64,000 nt of DNA from Paenibacillus allorhizosphaerae (GCF_910594985.1 NZ_CAJVCE010000001.1:434001-498000); one strand, 5' to 3'. Positions 53,246 through 63,432 are shown, counted from the first letter of the stretch. Numbers and translations: made by a program. The notes: generated by a model not told the origin, from the letters alone.

Positions 53246-54643
53246 CTATTTGACTTCTGCTTTGCCTGCCTTCGCCTGGAGCGATTGCGCCGTTTTCGGC
53301 GAGCCGATATACATCGAGTCATAAGCTTGCTGCGACGATTGGAACGGTCCGCCGCCTTTGCCGTGCCAGTCCAAATTCGTATACATCGGGTTGGTGCGGC
53401 CCGTATCGGCTTCCCTCTTCGCGATGTGCGCCTGCAGTCTCGATTCCAGCAAGGCCACGATTTCCGGCTCTTCTTCCGCTACGTTGTGCAGCTCCTGCGG
53501 ATCCTTGATCAGATTGTACAGCTCGATCTCCGGCTTGAAGTGAAAATCCGGCTCCAGCGCATGAATCAGCTTCCACTCCGGCGTGCGCCATCCATGCTTG
53601 CGCATCCAGGTACACTCCGTAATATAAAATTCCGGTTCGCGAGTCCGTTCTTTCCCTTCGAGCAGCGGCAGCAGGCTGCGTCCGTCGAAAGCGATATCCG
53701 TCTTGATTTCGAGCAAATCCAGGATCGTCGGCATAATGTCTTTTATTTGGCTGTAGTCGGAATAACGCTTTCCTTCCGGCACTTTGCCTGGATATTTAAG
53801 GATCAGCGGCACGACGAGATTCGTCTCATACAGGCCGTGATGATCGTAATAGCATTCATGTTCGTTCAACGTTTCCCCGTGATCCGAAGTGATGATAATG
53901 AGCGTTTCTTCCTCGATGCCAAGCGCCTCGACGGTCGTCAGTATATTTTGAATGCATGCATCCATATAGGCAATCGCGCCGTCATACTGGGCGTCGATAT
54001 AGTCCGAATCCGTGCATCCTTCCGGGAACCACGAAGCGAAATAATCGCGGAACGGCTTGAATTCGTACAGTCCTTTTAACGACTCGTTGTCCGGACTGCA
54101 TTCGTTTCCGTCATAAAACATTCTTTCGTACGGCCGTGGCGGCAAATAAGGCGAGTGCGGGTCCATATGGCGCAGGAACAGGAAGAAAGGCTGATCCTCC
54201 TGCGCAAGCCGCTTCAGCTCCGGGATCGCGACGGCGTTGAGATTTTCCGCCTTGGGGCTGCGGCCGGTTTCATTGGGTCCCCACCCTTCAAAGTTCATAT
54301 ACTTCTGAAATCCACGGGAGGACGGATTGCCTGTAAAGCCGATGCATGTCGTATTGTATCCGTTATCGCCCAGCACCTCGGACAGCGTCGCAACGTGGTT
54401 GCCGAGCGGACCTTTATGCCGCAGCGCAACGACATCCGATCCGAAGCAGTCCATTCCCGTCAGCATGGAAGCGTATCCCGGCGTGGTCGGCACGCTCGGG
54501 CTGAAATGGTTCTCGAACAGCGCTCCGCCCTGCGCGAGCTTGTCGATATGCGGTGTCGTCAGGCGTTGGTAACCGTAGGCGCTCATATGATCTCGACGCA
54601 AACTGTCGATGCCGAATAGCAGCAGGTTCGGTTTCTTTTTCAT
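53246..54643 (-). CDS. Sulfatase-fold hydrolase with threonine nucleophile position
   Basis: A 465-residue alkaline-phosphatase-superfamily enzyme from the ATG at 54643 (AAAGGG is 8 bases upstream; an ATG two codons earlier is possible). Metal-site marks are LLFGIDSLRRDHMSAYGY, and ITSDHGETL near residue 245. The active-site block is SVPTTPGYASMLTG. Aligned by its LTG end to the sulfatase signature C/S-x-P-x-R, the residue in the nucleophile place is Thr 53 and the Arg is replaced by Tyr 57. Such enzymes cannot form formylglycine and more likely cleave phosphate esters. It ends the leftward operon, after an isomerase. Confidence 0.82.
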   Translation of the reverse strand: MKKKPNLLLFGIDSLRRDHMSAYGYQRLTTPHIDKLAQGGALFENHFSPSVPTTPGYASMLTGMDCFGSDVVALRHKGPLGNHVATLSEVLGDNGYNTTCIGFTGNPSSRGFQKYMNFEGWGPNETGRSPKAENLNAVAIPELKRLAQEDQPFFLFLRHMDPHSPYLPPRPYERMFYDGNECSPDNESLKGLYEFKPFRDYFASWFPEGCTDSDYIDAQYDGAIAYMDACIQNILTTVEALGIEEETLIIITSDHGETLNEHECYYDHHGLYETNLVVPLILKYPGKVPEGKRYSDYSQIKDIMPTILDLLEIKTDIAFDGRSLLPLLEGKERTREPEFYITECTWMRKHGWRTPEWKLIHALEPDFHFKPEIELYNLIKDPQELHNVAEEEPEIVALLESRLQAHIAKREADTGRTNPMYTNLDWHGKGGGPFQSSQQAYDSMYIGSPKTAQSLQAKAGKAEVK

Positions 54644-54691
54644 CGTCATTGCCCTTTCTGTACCGGATTTCGGGAATTCGTTCCGTTCGTA

Positions 54692-55492
54692 TTATCTTGC
54701 GCCGAGCGCTTTGAGGCACGCATTCAAATAGCCGTAGCTTTCGGCGGCCACGATGGATACCTCGGCCAGCGAATGGCCTTTCGCTCCGATAACTTCGAGG
54801 CAGACCGGACCGTCATAACCGCCGTCGACCATTGCTTTGCAATAAGCCGCCAGATCGATGTCGCCGCGTCCGCATGCCTGATTGGCGATAGAACCGGGCC
54901 CCGAAGTTCTGCCTTTGCAATCCCGGATATGGATATGCTTCACGCGCTGCAGCACTTGCGGGAGCGCCTCTTCGGGGTTCTCGTTGCCGCGGTAAATATG
55001 GCTCGGGTCCATATCGATCCCGAATGCGGCATATGCGATCTCCTGCATGGCGCGAAGCGTTGTCGGCGTATTGTAGATCGCGTTCCCCACGTGCGCCTTG
55101 ACGCAGAGCGTCACGCCATATCCTTCCGCCTTCTCGGACAATCTGGCAAGCTTCTCGATGGATGCTTGCAGATCCTCCTCCACGCCCGATTTGCCCCCTG
55201 GCCCGACGTTGATGACGGGGATGCCGATTTCGGCTCCTGCTTCAAAAGCGCGGAGCAGCCGTGTTTCGTCCAACGAAGCGACTTCCATTGATAAAAACTG
55301 CACGCCGTGATCGCTTACAATTTGCCTGAACTCCGCCGCCTGCTTTTCCCATTCGTCGAGCACCAGATGCTCGCACATCCCTTTGATCGCCGATACTTCC
55401 ACCCCGTCATAGCCGCTTAATGCGATATGCTTGACGGCCGTAGCGAAATCAAATTCTTTGAACAGTACCGTATTCACGCCCAGCTTTATCAT
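54692..55492 (-). CDS. Sugar phosphate isomerase/epimerase-type TIM barrel
   Basis: A 266-residue protein; the ATG at 55492 follows GGAGGGG. The fold is xylose-isomerase-like: LGVNTVLFKEFDFATAVKHI start, metal ligands in GIDMDPSHIYRG, HIHIRDCKG and VCLEVIGAKGHS. Many such enzymes act on keto sugars or on 3-keto-glycosides. It comes 38 bases after the Gfo/Idh/MocA gene, which fits the pairing of a dehydrogenase with an isomerase or lyase in sugar breakdown. The exact reaction is not readable. Confidence 0.82.
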   Translation of the reverse strand: MIKLGVNTVLFKEFDFATAVKHIALSGYDGVEVSAIKGMCEHLVLDEWEKQAAEFRQIVSDHGVQFLSMEVASLDETRLLRAFEAGAEIGIPVINVGPGGKSGVEEDLQASIEKLARLSEKAEGYGVTLCVKAHVGNAIYNTPTTLRAMQEIAYAAFGIDMDPSHIYRGNENPEEALPQVLQRVKHIHIRDCKGRTSGPGSIANQACGRGDIDLAAYCKAMVDGGYDGPVCLEVIGAKGHSLAEVSIVAAESYGYLNACLKALGAR

Positions 55493-55529
55493 ATTTCCCC
55501 TCCGTTGCCCGCTTGTTTTACCGCCAGTT

Positions 55530-56519
55530 CTACAGCTCGACAATCGCACCGGTTTCCCAGGATTGAATCGCCGCTTCAATAATCATCTGCACTTTCAGCG
55601 CATCTTCGCCCGACCCGTTGATTTGATCATATGCGGCGCCCGCTTCAAGCTGGTTCACCCAATCGCCGATGCGGCTCTTGAACGTTTCCGGGAACGACCG
55701 CATCCCGCCGAGGTAGTTGTACGTTTCCGTCTCGATGCTGTTTCTCGGGTAGAACGTCAAATGCTCGCACGCATCCTCCAGGACGAAACGTCCTTTCGAT
55801 CCGACCACTTCGCACAGCTCAAGCCCATAGCTTTTGCCCGCATCGTAGCTGCCGACCAAATTGCCGATGGCGCCGTTCTCAAACTGCAAAAGCACCTGCG
55901 TATTCGACCAGATCGTGCGGCCTTCGCCTTTCATCATAAAAGCGGCCACTTTCTTCACATCACCGCAAAAATAACGGATGACGTCGAAGGAATGGGGATG
56001 CAGCGCGCGCAGATGGAACCATGGGGAAGTTTCAACCGGGTTGTTGATCCACATCCGCATGTTGATCATGTGCAATTGGCCGAGCCGCCCGCTCGACACC
56101 CATTCTTTGGCACGCAGCGCCGCAGGCGTGAACCGATGGTTCAAGTTCACCGCGTACGGAATTTTTTTGCTTCGCGCAAGCTCCACCATTTGCTTGCCTT
56201 CCTCGACCCGATTGGAGATCGGCTTCTCGCCGAGTACGGGAATGCCCGCTTCGAGCAGTTCCATCGTCGGTGCGAAATGCTCGCCGCCGTTCTCCTCCCC
56301 CTTGGTACATACGCTAACCGCATCTAGTCGTATGCCGCTCTCCAGCATTTCCCGCACGCTGTAGAAAGCTCTTGCGCCGAATTTTTCTGCAGCCGCATCG
56401 GCTTTCTGCTTAATAATGTCGCATACTGCGACCAGCTCCGTCTTTGGATTCTCCTTATAGACGGATGCGTGCGTGCTGCCGATGTTGCCGACGCCGACAA
56501 CGCCAACCTGTAGTGTCAT
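55530..56519 (-). CDS. Gfo/Idh/MocA-family NAD(P)-dependent oxidoreductase
   Basis: A 329-residue protein; the ATG at 56519 follows AAAGGAGGAG. The dinucleotide motif is GVVGVGNIGSTHASVYK at the N-terminus, the catalytic-Lys motif GEKPISNRVEEG is near residue 95, and the C-terminal domain has the open beta-sheet with LRALHPHSFDVIRYF. Such enzymes oxidise sugars or inositols. It lies between the solute-binding protein and isomerase genes. Confidence 0.88.
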   Translation of the reverse strand: MTLQVGVVGVGNIGSTHASVYKENPKTELVAVCDIIKQKADAAAEKFGARAFYSVREMLESGIRLDAVSVCTKGEENGGEHFAPTMELLEAGIPVLGEKPISNRVEEGKQMVELARSKKIPYAVNLNHRFTPAALRAKEWVSSGRLGQLHMINMRMWINNPVETSPWFHLRALHPHSFDVIRYFCGDVKKVAAFMMKGEGRTIWSNTQVLLQFENGAIGNLVGSYDAGKSYGLELCEVVGSKGRFVLEDACEHLTFYPRNSIETETYNYLGGMRSFPETFKSRIGDWVNQLEAGAAYDQINGSGEDALKVQMIIEAAIQSWETGAIVEL

Positions 56520-56668
56520 CCTTGCTCTCCTCCTTTGATTGAAACCGCTTAATATATTCGAATGAGCTTTTGCATTCCGCATGCATTTATTGTAGCAACC
56601 TCACCCGCCCGTCTCATGGCCTATTGCGCTAAGTTGATAGCGTATTCGGACATCTTCTTCCTCGCATC

Positions 56669-58606
56669 TTATTTCTTGAAGAACCATTGTTCCCCGGCAA
56701 AATTATAAGCGATGCCCCAACCCTTATCGGAGAAATTGCCGATGCGCGAATTGACGGCGACCGGCAGCACGACGTCCTCCGCATGAACGAAGTACCACAG
56801 ATTCCACCCCAGATTGGCTCTGATTTCATCGCGTTTCTTCTCCGCCTGCTGCAGTGAGACTTCGCGCAATTCGAAGATCGACTGCAAATACGCCTTCGCC
56901 TCGGGCGGCGGTTCTTCCCCTTCCTTGCCCCCCGTATTCCACCACCGGTCCCAAAGCGGCGCCCATATGTTTTGCCCCCATTCCTGACGCGACCATTGTA
57001 CGGGACCCGGTGTGAACATAACAGTCGCCATCAGCTCGTTGGCTTTGTTGCGCGTGTCCCATAAGGCGGAATCGATCTGCTTCATCGTCACGTCGAGCCC
57101 CAGCAGACGCCATTGCTCGGTCACGACCTGGCCTAATTTGATAAAATCCTGATTGCTGGACGAGATTTCAAACGGGATCGCGAATTTTTTGCCGTCGGGA
57201 CCGACCCGGAAGCCGTCCGCGCCTTTCGTCATGCCCATGTCGTCGAGAATCCGGTTCGCTTCCTTCAGATCGAACGTCGTATCCTGAATCGGCGAAGGCT
57301 TTGCCATGCCGAAAAAGACGGAATCGACGATTTCCTTTTTATTAAGCGCCAGATTCAATGCTTTGCGGAATCTTACATCCTGCACTACCTTGCGCCAAGC
57401 CGGGTCCTTATATGTCAAATTCAAATGAATGTCGTTCGCCGTCCGGTGCAGTTTGGTCAAATATAGCGTATATCCGCCTTTCTTTTCTTGTTCCTTGAGC
57501 AGCGGCAGCTTGGGGATCGTCACATATTCGTACGAATGATCGATTTCCCCGGACATGATCTTCAAGATAACCATTTCCACATTTTGCACAAGACTGCTTC
57601 GCAGCTTATCGATATAAGGCAGCTGCTGCCCGGCCGCATCGACCTTGAAATAATACGGGTTGCGCTCAAACTCGATCGTGTCGCCCGCTTTCACCTGCAT
57701 ATATGGAGAAAGCACAGGAAAGCCGACGGCTTGCGGATGGGTAATCTCCGTATTGATGATATCCTTCAGGTTGAACAGCTTCGCCCAATCGCCCGATGGA
57801 AAGCCTGCTTCCTTGATCAGCGGCTCAAGCTTTTCCGGCGGCGTGTATTTCGCATGGAACTGCTTCAAATAATGTTTCGGCTTCAGCAAATCGTTATAGC
57901 CTCTCCAGCCCTGAACCGCAAGCTGCATCAAAAATCCGCCGTACGGCTTGTCGAAGCTGATTTTGAACGTATAATCGTCGATCACTTCAAATGCCATCGG
58001 CGCCCCTGCAGAATCGGCGGCGCTTTTCAGCCACGGAGGTAAACCGCCCGGCGTCAACTCTTCGCTTAACAGCACGTCCTCGACGGCAAACTTCACGTCC
58101 TCCGTCGTGACCGGCTGGCCGTCCGACCATTTCAAACCTTCCCTCATGCGGAAGGTGAACTGTTTCTGATCATCAGACACTTGGTAACTTTTCAATACGT
58201 TGCCGGTCACTTCGCTGCCGAGAAGTCCCGGGGTATTGACGAGCGGCTCGTTCTCGATAATGAATACCGTATTGTCCGTATTCACATCCGTTCTAGCCGT
58301 TCGCAGCGTCCCGCCGTAGCTTCCGATCTGATACGTAAGCAGCTCCGGCGGCATCTCGTTGGTCAGCTTCGGCTCTTTCGGCAGCCGCTCCGCAATGTCC
58401 GGCAGTCCTTTGCCATCGAGAAGGGGCGATTGCTTAAGCCCCTTCTCCGTAATGACGGGAGGTGTGGCCGCGGGAGCGGAGCCTGTCGTCGCGTCCTTTT
58501 CAGGAACCGGCTGTTCGGAAGTTCGCTCGGCCGGCTCGCGACAACCTGTCAACGTCGCGCCCGCCAGCAGCACGAACAGCGTTGCGATGGTAATGCCTCT
58601 TTTCAT
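56669..58606 (-). CDS. Opp-type (family 5) ABC transporter solute-binding lipoprotein
   Basis: A 645-residue lipoprotein; the ATG at 58606 follows GGAGGG by about 10 bases. The signal peptide ends in the lipobox LTGC near residue 22. The SBP_bac_5 region has FTFRMREGLKWSDGQPVTTE near residue 185, followed by the long extended chain typical of peptide- and nickel-binding lobes. It is longer than OppA (about 540), with an extra insert. It is the ligand binder of the Opp-type importer downstream; the ligand may be an oligosaccharide or glycoside and not a peptide, judged by the neighbouring genes. Confidence 0.85.
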   Translation of the reverse strand: MKRGITIATLFVLLAGATLTGCREPAERTSEQPVPEKDATTGSAPAATPPVITEKGLKQSPLLDGKGLPDIAERLPKEPKLTNEMPPELLTYQIGSYGGTLRTARTDVNTDNTVFIIENEPLVNTPGLLGSEVTGNVLKSYQVSDDQKQFTFRMREGLKWSDGQPVTTEDVKFAVEDVLLSEELTPGGLPPWLKSAADSAGAPMAFEVIDDYTFKISFDKPYGGFLMQLAVQGWRGYNDLLKPKHYLKQFHAKYTPPEKLEPLIKEAGFPSGDWAKLFNLKDIINTEITHPQAVGFPVLSPYMQVKAGDTIEFERNPYYFKVDAAGQQLPYIDKLRSSLVQNVEMVILKIMSGEIDHSYEYVTIPKLPLLKEQEKKGGYTLYLTKLHRTANDIHLNLTYKDPAWRKVVQDVRFRKALNLALNKKEIVDSVFFGMAKPSPIQDTTFDLKEANRILDDMGMTKGADGFRVGPDGKKFAIPFEISSSNQDFIKLGQVVTEQWRLLGLDVTMKQIDSALWDTRNKANELMATVMFTPGPVQWSRQEWGQNIWAPLWDRWWNTGGKEGEEPPPEAKAYLQSIFELREVSLQQAEKKRDEIRANLGWNLWYFVHAEDVVLPVAVNSRIGNFSDKGWGIAYNFAGEQWFFKK

Positions 58607-58638
58607 CCGTCCGGTTCCCTCCACTTCCAGCTCCCCCT

Positions 58639-59568
58639 CTACGTCTGACTGAGATGGCCGGTCGCTCTCGTCGCAATGTGGTGCTCGCGGTATTTGCCGG
58701 GCGAACAGCCGACGAGCCGTTGGAATAACCGGCTGAAAAAAGCGGGGTCGTCATATCCGACTCTCCCGGCAATCGTAATTACTTTCTCATCGGTTTCCTC
58801 CAGTAAATATTTCGCTTTTTCGACGCGGATTTGATGCGCCGCCTCGATGACGGTCAGGCCCGTTTCTTTCTTGAAAATGCGATTCACCTGACGCGTGCTG
58901 ACGTTGAACAACTCGCAAATGGACGGTACCGATACTTTTTTGTCACAATATCTTTCCAGGTATCCGCTGATGCGCCGGACGATGAGCTGGTGATCGCTTT
59001 CGCGCTGCGGCTTTTGCCGGTTCAAAGCATACAGCTGCCCGTAATAACGCGAGAGCAAAATGAGCAGCTCCACCAATTGAATGCGGATTAGCGTCGAATA
59101 ACCGGATTGCCGCCGGTCCGTTTCCTGAATCATGCCTTCGAGCAGGGCAAGCGTTCGCGACGCATCCTGTCCGCGCAAATTCAAACGGTGATGGAACCGT
59201 TCGCTTTTATCCAAAAACGGGTGCACGTAAAAGTAATCCATCGATTGGGAAATGCCCAGCTCCCGCAGCCAGCTTTCCTGAATCAATTCCGGCAGGAACA
59301 GGCAGTTAATAATTTCAAGCCGCTTGCCCGGCTCAATCCGGTAGGCGTGAACTTCATCGGGATTGATGATGAATACGTCCCCTGCGCGAATGTTGTAGCA
59401 TTCCCCTTCGAACACGTGTTCCGCTTCCCCGCAAACGATATAGACGAGTTCGATAAAATCATGCCTATGCGCGGAAGGGGTGTTCGCATGGTCGTGAAAG
59501 AAGCGATGTATCCAAAAAGGAAACGCCGCTTCCTTCATAAATTGGCTGCTCGTTAATTTGAATTCCAC
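58639..59568 (-). CDS. AraC-family transcription regulator
   Basis: A 309-residue regulator starting at GTG 59568 behind GAGGCG. A cupin sensor (HRHDFIELVYIVCGEAEHVF, AGDVFIINPDEVHAYRIE) precedes a C-terminal pair of helix-turn-helix units (VSVPSICELFNVSTRQVNRI and ITIAGRVGYDDPAFFSRLFQ). It sits within the leftward operon, between the isomerase and the solute-binding protein. It probably controls the operon in response to an imported ligand. Confidence 0.9.
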   Translation of the reverse strand: MEFKLTSSQFMKEAAFPFWIHRFFHDHANTPSAHRHDFIELVYIVCGEAEHVFEGECYNIRAGDVFIINPDEVHAYRIEPGKRLEIINCLFLPELIQESWLRELGISQSMDYFYVHPFLDKSERFHHRLNLRGQDASRTLALLEGMIQETDRRQSGYSTLIRIQLVELLILLSRYYGQLYALNRQKPQRESDHQLIVRRISGYLERYCDKKVSVPSICELFNVSTRQVNRIFKKETGLTVIEAAHQIRVEKAKYLLEETDEKVITIAGRVGYDDPAFFSRLFQRLVGCSPGKYREHHIATRATGHLSQT

Positions 59569-59671
59569 CGGAATCGCCTCATTCCAACCGTAAGTTTGAA
59601 CCGGAAGTTCGTCTTCCGTTCTTTCAAGAAATGTACTTTCGTATCGTACGAATGGATTTTCATTGTTGCGG

Positions 59672-60496
59672 TTATGAGCTTTTCTTGTCAGCTTCCAGCA
59701 CGCGGTCGCGTATTTCGCAAAAATTATCGGCGGTCACGTATTCCAATATAAACGGAACGCCTTCGGTGTATTGGTGATACAGCTTCAGAAACAACGGCCA
59801 ATCGATATCCCCGTCACCGACCGCCCGACCGTACGCGTCGTTCACTTTGCGGTCTTTTCCATGGAAATAAGCAATATGCGGCGCCAAATAGCGGTACATG
59901 TCTTCCTCCGAGCTGTTGGCGATCAGGTTAGCGGGATCGAGCAGCACGCGCACCCGGTCCGAGCCGACCTCCTTGATGAAATCGGCGGTCCGCTTCGCGC
60001 TCGGTACGACATCAAGCACGCAAGGCTCCAGTGCCACGTGAACGTCGTACTGCTCCGCCATGGCCGCCAGCCGCTTGAAGCTGTCCACCAAGCGCTGGTA
60101 AGCCGACTCATATTTGTCCGCATGAACGCCACGCGCCCCTTTTACAAAGCCGCATTCCGTCGCGACGTAAGGAATTTGATTGAGGGAAGCGATCTGCATA
60201 TGCCGTTCGAAGTACGCAAGGTTCTGCTCCCACTCTTCATCGTCCGGCTCAAGCAAATTCGTGAATACACCAAGCGAGGGCACCGAAATGCCCCGGCTTC
60301 GGTACGTACCCACAATCTCCTTACTTCGTTCGTCGGTCAGCTCCGACAAGTCGGATCGCCCGTTGTATACCCAGTAGTTCGAATCGGTCTGGGAAAAACA
60401 AAGCTCCGTCCATGCAAACCCGTTCGATGCGATCAGCTCGGCCGCCTCTTGATTCGTAAGCTGCCGAAAGCTGCGCGAAACGACGCCAACATCCAT
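59672..60496 (-). CDS. Sugar phosphate isomerase/epimerase-type TIM barrel
   Basis: A 274-residue protein from the ATG at 60496, which follows GGAAGGAG by 8 bases; its ATG overlaps the upstream gene's TGA by one base (TGATG). Metal ligands are LEPCVLDVVP, VLLDPANLIANS, IAYFHGKDRKV and FILEYVTADN. It is only distantly similar to the other isomerase in the operon, so they probably act at different steps. The longer open frame upstream has no ribosome site. Confidence 0.82.
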   Translation of the reverse strand: MDVGVVSRSFRQLTNQEAAELIASNGFAWTELCFSQTDSNYWVYNGRSDLSELTDERSKEIVGTYRSRGISVPSLGVFTNLLEPDDEEWEQNLAYFERHMQIASLNQIPYVATECGFVKGARGVHADKYESAYQRLVDSFKRLAAMAEQYDVHVALEPCVLDVVPSAKRTADFIKEVGSDRVRVLLDPANLIANSSEEDMYRYLAPHIAYFHGKDRKVNDAYGRAVGDGDIDWPLFLKLYHQYTEGVPFILEYVTADNFCEIRDRVLEADKKSS

Positions 60497-60972
60497 CACA
60501 ACCGCTCCTTCCCGTGATTCCGTTTCGTTTCTTTTCCGGATAAGTAGAGTCCGAAGTACAACAACGCGGCCCCTGCTATCCCTTCCGCTCCGGCAATAGT
60601 GAATTGCAGGCTCGTATACCTTATTATACCAATTGCCGGCGGAATTAGGTGGGATAAAAAGAGCAATACCGCCTGAATGCCGGTCATTATCGAAACCATG
60701 CTCCACATGGCTTGACGTTCGGCGCGCTTCACGTAGTCATGCTGGACATACAAGACAAACGCCAGCCATATCATCCCGAGCAGCAAAAAACTGAATTGAT
60801 CGATCGCCTGCCATGACCAGCGGCTGATCGAGCTGTTCGATACAATCGTCATCAGCATTTCCCGCAGAACAATCCAGTTGAGCAGCCCTAACGCCCCTGT
60901 AAAGGCGCTTAGCAAGTAAGCGAGGATGGCGGATAACCGTCTCTTACTACTGCGATCCGGCAGGCTGTTCAT
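60496..60972 (-). CDS. Small membrane protein, Opp-operon associated, unrecognised
   Basis: A 158-residue protein from the ATG at 60972 (GGGGGGAAGG lies upstream). It has four hydrophobic helices, for example LSAILAYLLSAFTGALGLL, LLLGMIWLAFVLYVQHDYV, IMTGIQAVLLFLSHLIP and AGAALLYFGLYLSG. No family is recognised. Its start overlaps the end of the preceding small gene by 26 bases and its stop overlaps the isomerase start, so it is tightly coupled to the importer operon. Confidence 0.65.
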   Translation of the reverse strand: MNSLPDRSSKRRLSAILAYLLSAFTGALGLLNWIVLREMLMTIVSNSSISRWSWQAIDQFSFLLLGMIWLAFVLYVQHDYVKRAERQAMWSMVSIMTGIQAVLLFLSHLIPPAIGIIRYTSLQFTIAGAEGIAGAALLYFGLYLSGKETKRNHGKERL

Positions 60973-61351
60973 GGCGGCGGCCTTCCCCCCATTGCGATCG
61001 GATGCGTGACAGGTCGGCAAGCAGTGTCTGACGTGTTTCTTCATCCTCCACCAGTCTTGTTGTTCTCACATAACCGATGAGCCGATCAAGCTTGCGTATG
61101 GATTTCCGGGCTTCCTTCCTGTCCGCTGGGGCCGTCGAACCATCCGAGCGGCCTGCCAGGTTGGCAGCCGCACCGCCGTAAGAGGAAGACCATTGCTCAG
61201 GCACCCGCTCCGTACGAATGATTTGTTCCAACAGCTCGTGCTTCGACCCGACATACGCTTTCATAAGCCGGGTCATGAGCCAGCTCGTGGCGGCCATGAT
61301 AGCAAACAGTGAGAGCAGCGTAGCGGCAATAATAACGACGATCGCCGTCAT
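60947..61351 (-). CDS. Single-pass membrane protein, Opp-operon associated, unrecognised
   Basis: A 134-residue protein. One N-terminal membrane helix ([20 protein letters not shown]) is followed by a charged cytoplasmic tail ([20 protein letters not shown], then a helix to the end). No family is recognised. Its ATG overlaps the upstream ATPase stop by 4 bases (ATGA). This, with the next gene, suggests a small membrane complex linked to the importer. Confidence 0.65.
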   Translation of the reverse strand: MTAIVVIIAATLLSLFAIMAATSWLMTRLMKAYVGSKHELLEQIIRTERVPEQWSSSYGGAAANLAGRSDGSTAPADRKEARKSIRKLDRLIGYVRTTRLVEDEETRQTLLADLSRIRSQWGEGRRHEQPAGSQ

Positions 61352-62367
61352 TGCGAATGCACCCCTTGCAGCTCAAGCTCCCCGGCCAAATGGCACGCCA
61401 CATAATGATCTTTACCCACTTCCGTCCATTCCGGCGCTTTTTGCTTGCAGATGTCTTTGGCGTATTTGCAGCGCGGGTGGAAATAACAGCCGGACGGCGG
61501 GTTGGCCGGATTGGCCACCTCCCCCTCCAAAATAATGCGCTTTGATTTGGCCCTCGGATCAGGCAAGGGCTTTGCCGAAAGAAGCGCCTCCGTGTATGGA
61601 TGCTTCGGTGTATTGAACAACGCTTCGGTCTCGGCCATCTCCACCATTTTGCCGACATACATCACACCGACCCGGTCGGAAATATGCTGGATGACGCCCA
61701 AATCATGCGAAATGAACAAGTAGCTTAAATTCAACTGTTCCTGCAAGTCCTGAAGCAAGTTCAATATTTGCGCCTGCACCGATACGTCGAGCGCCGATAC
61801 CGCTTCGTCGCATACGATGAACCTCGGATTGGTCGCCAGAGCGCGGGCGATGCCGATCCGCTGACGCTGCCCTCCGCTGAACGCATGCGGGTACCGTTCC
61901 AGATGCCTGCTGTTCAGTCCGACCAGCTCCATTAACCGCTTCACCCGCTCCCGCAGCTCATCCCCTTTGGCGATGCCGTTGCAAAGAAGCGGCTCGCCGA
62001 TAATGTTCAGCACCGTCATGCGCGGATTCAAGGAAGAGTACGGATCCTGGAATATAAGCTGCATATCTCTTCGGATGGCGCGCAGCTGCTTCGGATCGAG
62101 CCCTGTCAGCTCCACGTGATTCCCTTTCCGGTCTTTGAACAGCGCGGAGCCTTCCGACGGCTCGATCGCGCGCAGTATGCATCGCCCGAGCGTCGTCTTG
62201 CCGCAGCCGGATTCGCCTACAAGCCCCAGCGTCTCCCCTTCATTGATATAGAAATGAATATCGTCCACCGCTTTGACGTGACCTACCGTTCGCTTCAGAA
62301 ACCCTTTCTTGACCGGAAAATATTTTTTGAGCGACGTCACTTCCAGAATGCGGCTATTGTTCTCCAT
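61348..62367 (-). CDS. oppF: Opp-type ABC transporter ATPase (OppF-like)
   Basis: A 339-residue ATPase. Walker A is GESGCGKTT, the signature [10 protein letters not shown], and Walker [12 protein letters not shown]. The C-terminal Opp region ([19 protein letters not shown], then [20 protein letters not shown]) carries the Cys residues of the oligopeptide-dipeptide family. The start overlaps the OppD stop by 14 bases. It energises the importer with OppD. Confidence 0.92.
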   Translation of the reverse strand: MENNSRILEVTSLKKYFPVKKGFLKRTVGHVKAVDDIHFYINEGETLGLVGESGCGKTTLGRCILRAIEPSEGSALFKDRKGNHVELTGLDPKQLRAIRRDMQLIFQDPYSSLNPRMTVLNIIGEPLLCNGIAKGDELRERVKRLMELVGLNSRHLERYPHAFSGGQRQRIGIARALATNPRFIVCDEAVSALDVSVQAQILNLLQDLQEQLNLSYLFISHDLGVIQHISDRVGVMYVGKMVEMAETEALFNTPKHPYTEALLSAKPLPDPRAKSKRIILEGEVANPANPPSGCYFHPRCKYAKDICKQKAPEWTEVGKDHYVACHLAGELELQGVHSQ

Positions 62368-63415
62368 GCAAGCCTCCCACCCCTGCCGGCGCTTTTGTTT
62401 CGACGAGCAGACATCGTACGTAATGGCCTTTCTTCACTTCGACGAGCGGCACGTCTTCCCTATTGCACAAGCCATCCTGCGCCCGTTTGCAGCGGGAATA
62501 AAAGCCGCACCCTTTCGGCAAGTTCATCGGGTACGGCACCGTGCCTTCGATGGAATCCAGCCGCGCATTGCGCTTCGCGACAGACGGGATCGAGTGCAGC
62601 AGCGCCTGCGTATACGGATGCAGCGCACCGTAGAATAGCGAATCCACGTCCGTGTACTCCACCACTTTCCCCAAATACATGACCGCCACCTCATCCGACA
62701 TTTCGGCAATGACACCGAGGTCGTGCGTAATGAAAATGACGGAGGTGCCGATCGTCCGCTTCAGATCGTTGATGAGCTGCAGCACCTGGGCTTGCACCGT
62801 CACATCGAGCGCCGTCGTCGGTTCGTCTGCGATCAGGATGGACGGACTGCAGGAAAGCGCCATAGCGATCATCGCCCGCTGCCGCATCCCGCCGGACAGC
62901 TGGTGCGGGTATTCGCCGAACCGCTGCTCGGGGTTAGACATGCCGACCTTCCGCAGCGTGTCGATGGCCGTCCGTTTCGCTTCCTCCTTATCCTTCGTGC
63001 GGTGGAGCAAAATCGCTTCCATGATCTGATTGCCGATCGTGTGAATCGGGGAAAATGCCTTCATCGGCTCCTGGAAGATCATGCTGATCTCTCCACCGCG
63101 AATCGAGCGGATATCGGCGCCTTCCGGTTCCATGCGTGCCAGATCGACGATTTCGGTCTTGCCCTGCTTTCGGCGGCGCAGCTTAATTTCGCCTTCCACG
63201 GCAGCCGTCTTCGGCACAATTCGCAAAATCGATTGCGAGGTGACGCTTTTCCCGGAGCCGCTCTCGCCGACGATGCCGAGCGTTTTTCCCGCTTTGATCT
63301 TCAGGTCCACGCCGTCCACCGCTTTTAGCAGCCCTTCGTCGAGACGAAAGTACGTCCGCAGGTTATTAACTTCGAGGATAACGTCGTCATGGCCGTTCCC
63401 TTGTTCATGAACCAT
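62354..63415 (-). CDS. oppD: Opp-type ABC transporter ATPase (OppD-like)
   Basis: A 353-residue ATPase from the ATG at 63415, with GAGGGGG upstream. Walker A is GESGSGKSV, the signature LSGGMRQRA and Walker [13 protein letters not shown]. The C-terminal Opp extension reads [21 protein letters not shown] longer upstream frame overlaps the permease gene and was rejected. Confidence 0.92.
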   Translation of the reverse strand: MVHEQGNGHDDVILEVNNLRTYFRLDEGLLKAVDGVDLKIKAGKTLGIVGESGSGKSVTSQSILRIVPKTAAVEGEIKLRRRKQGKTEIVDLARMEPEGADIRSIRGGEISMIFQEPMKAFSPIHTIGNQIMEAILLHRTKDKEEAKRTAIDTLRKVGMSNPEQRFGEYPHQLSGGMRQRAMIAMALSCSPSILIADEPTTALDVTVQAQVLQLINDLKRTIGTSVIFITHDLGVIAEMSDEVAVMYLGKVVEYTDVDSLFYGALHPYTQALLHSIPSVAKRNARLDSIEGTVPYPMNLPKGCGFYSRCKRAQDGLCNREDVPLVEVKKGHYVRCLLVETKAPAGVGGLHGEQ

Positions 63416-63432
63416 CCGTGGTTGCCCCCTCT

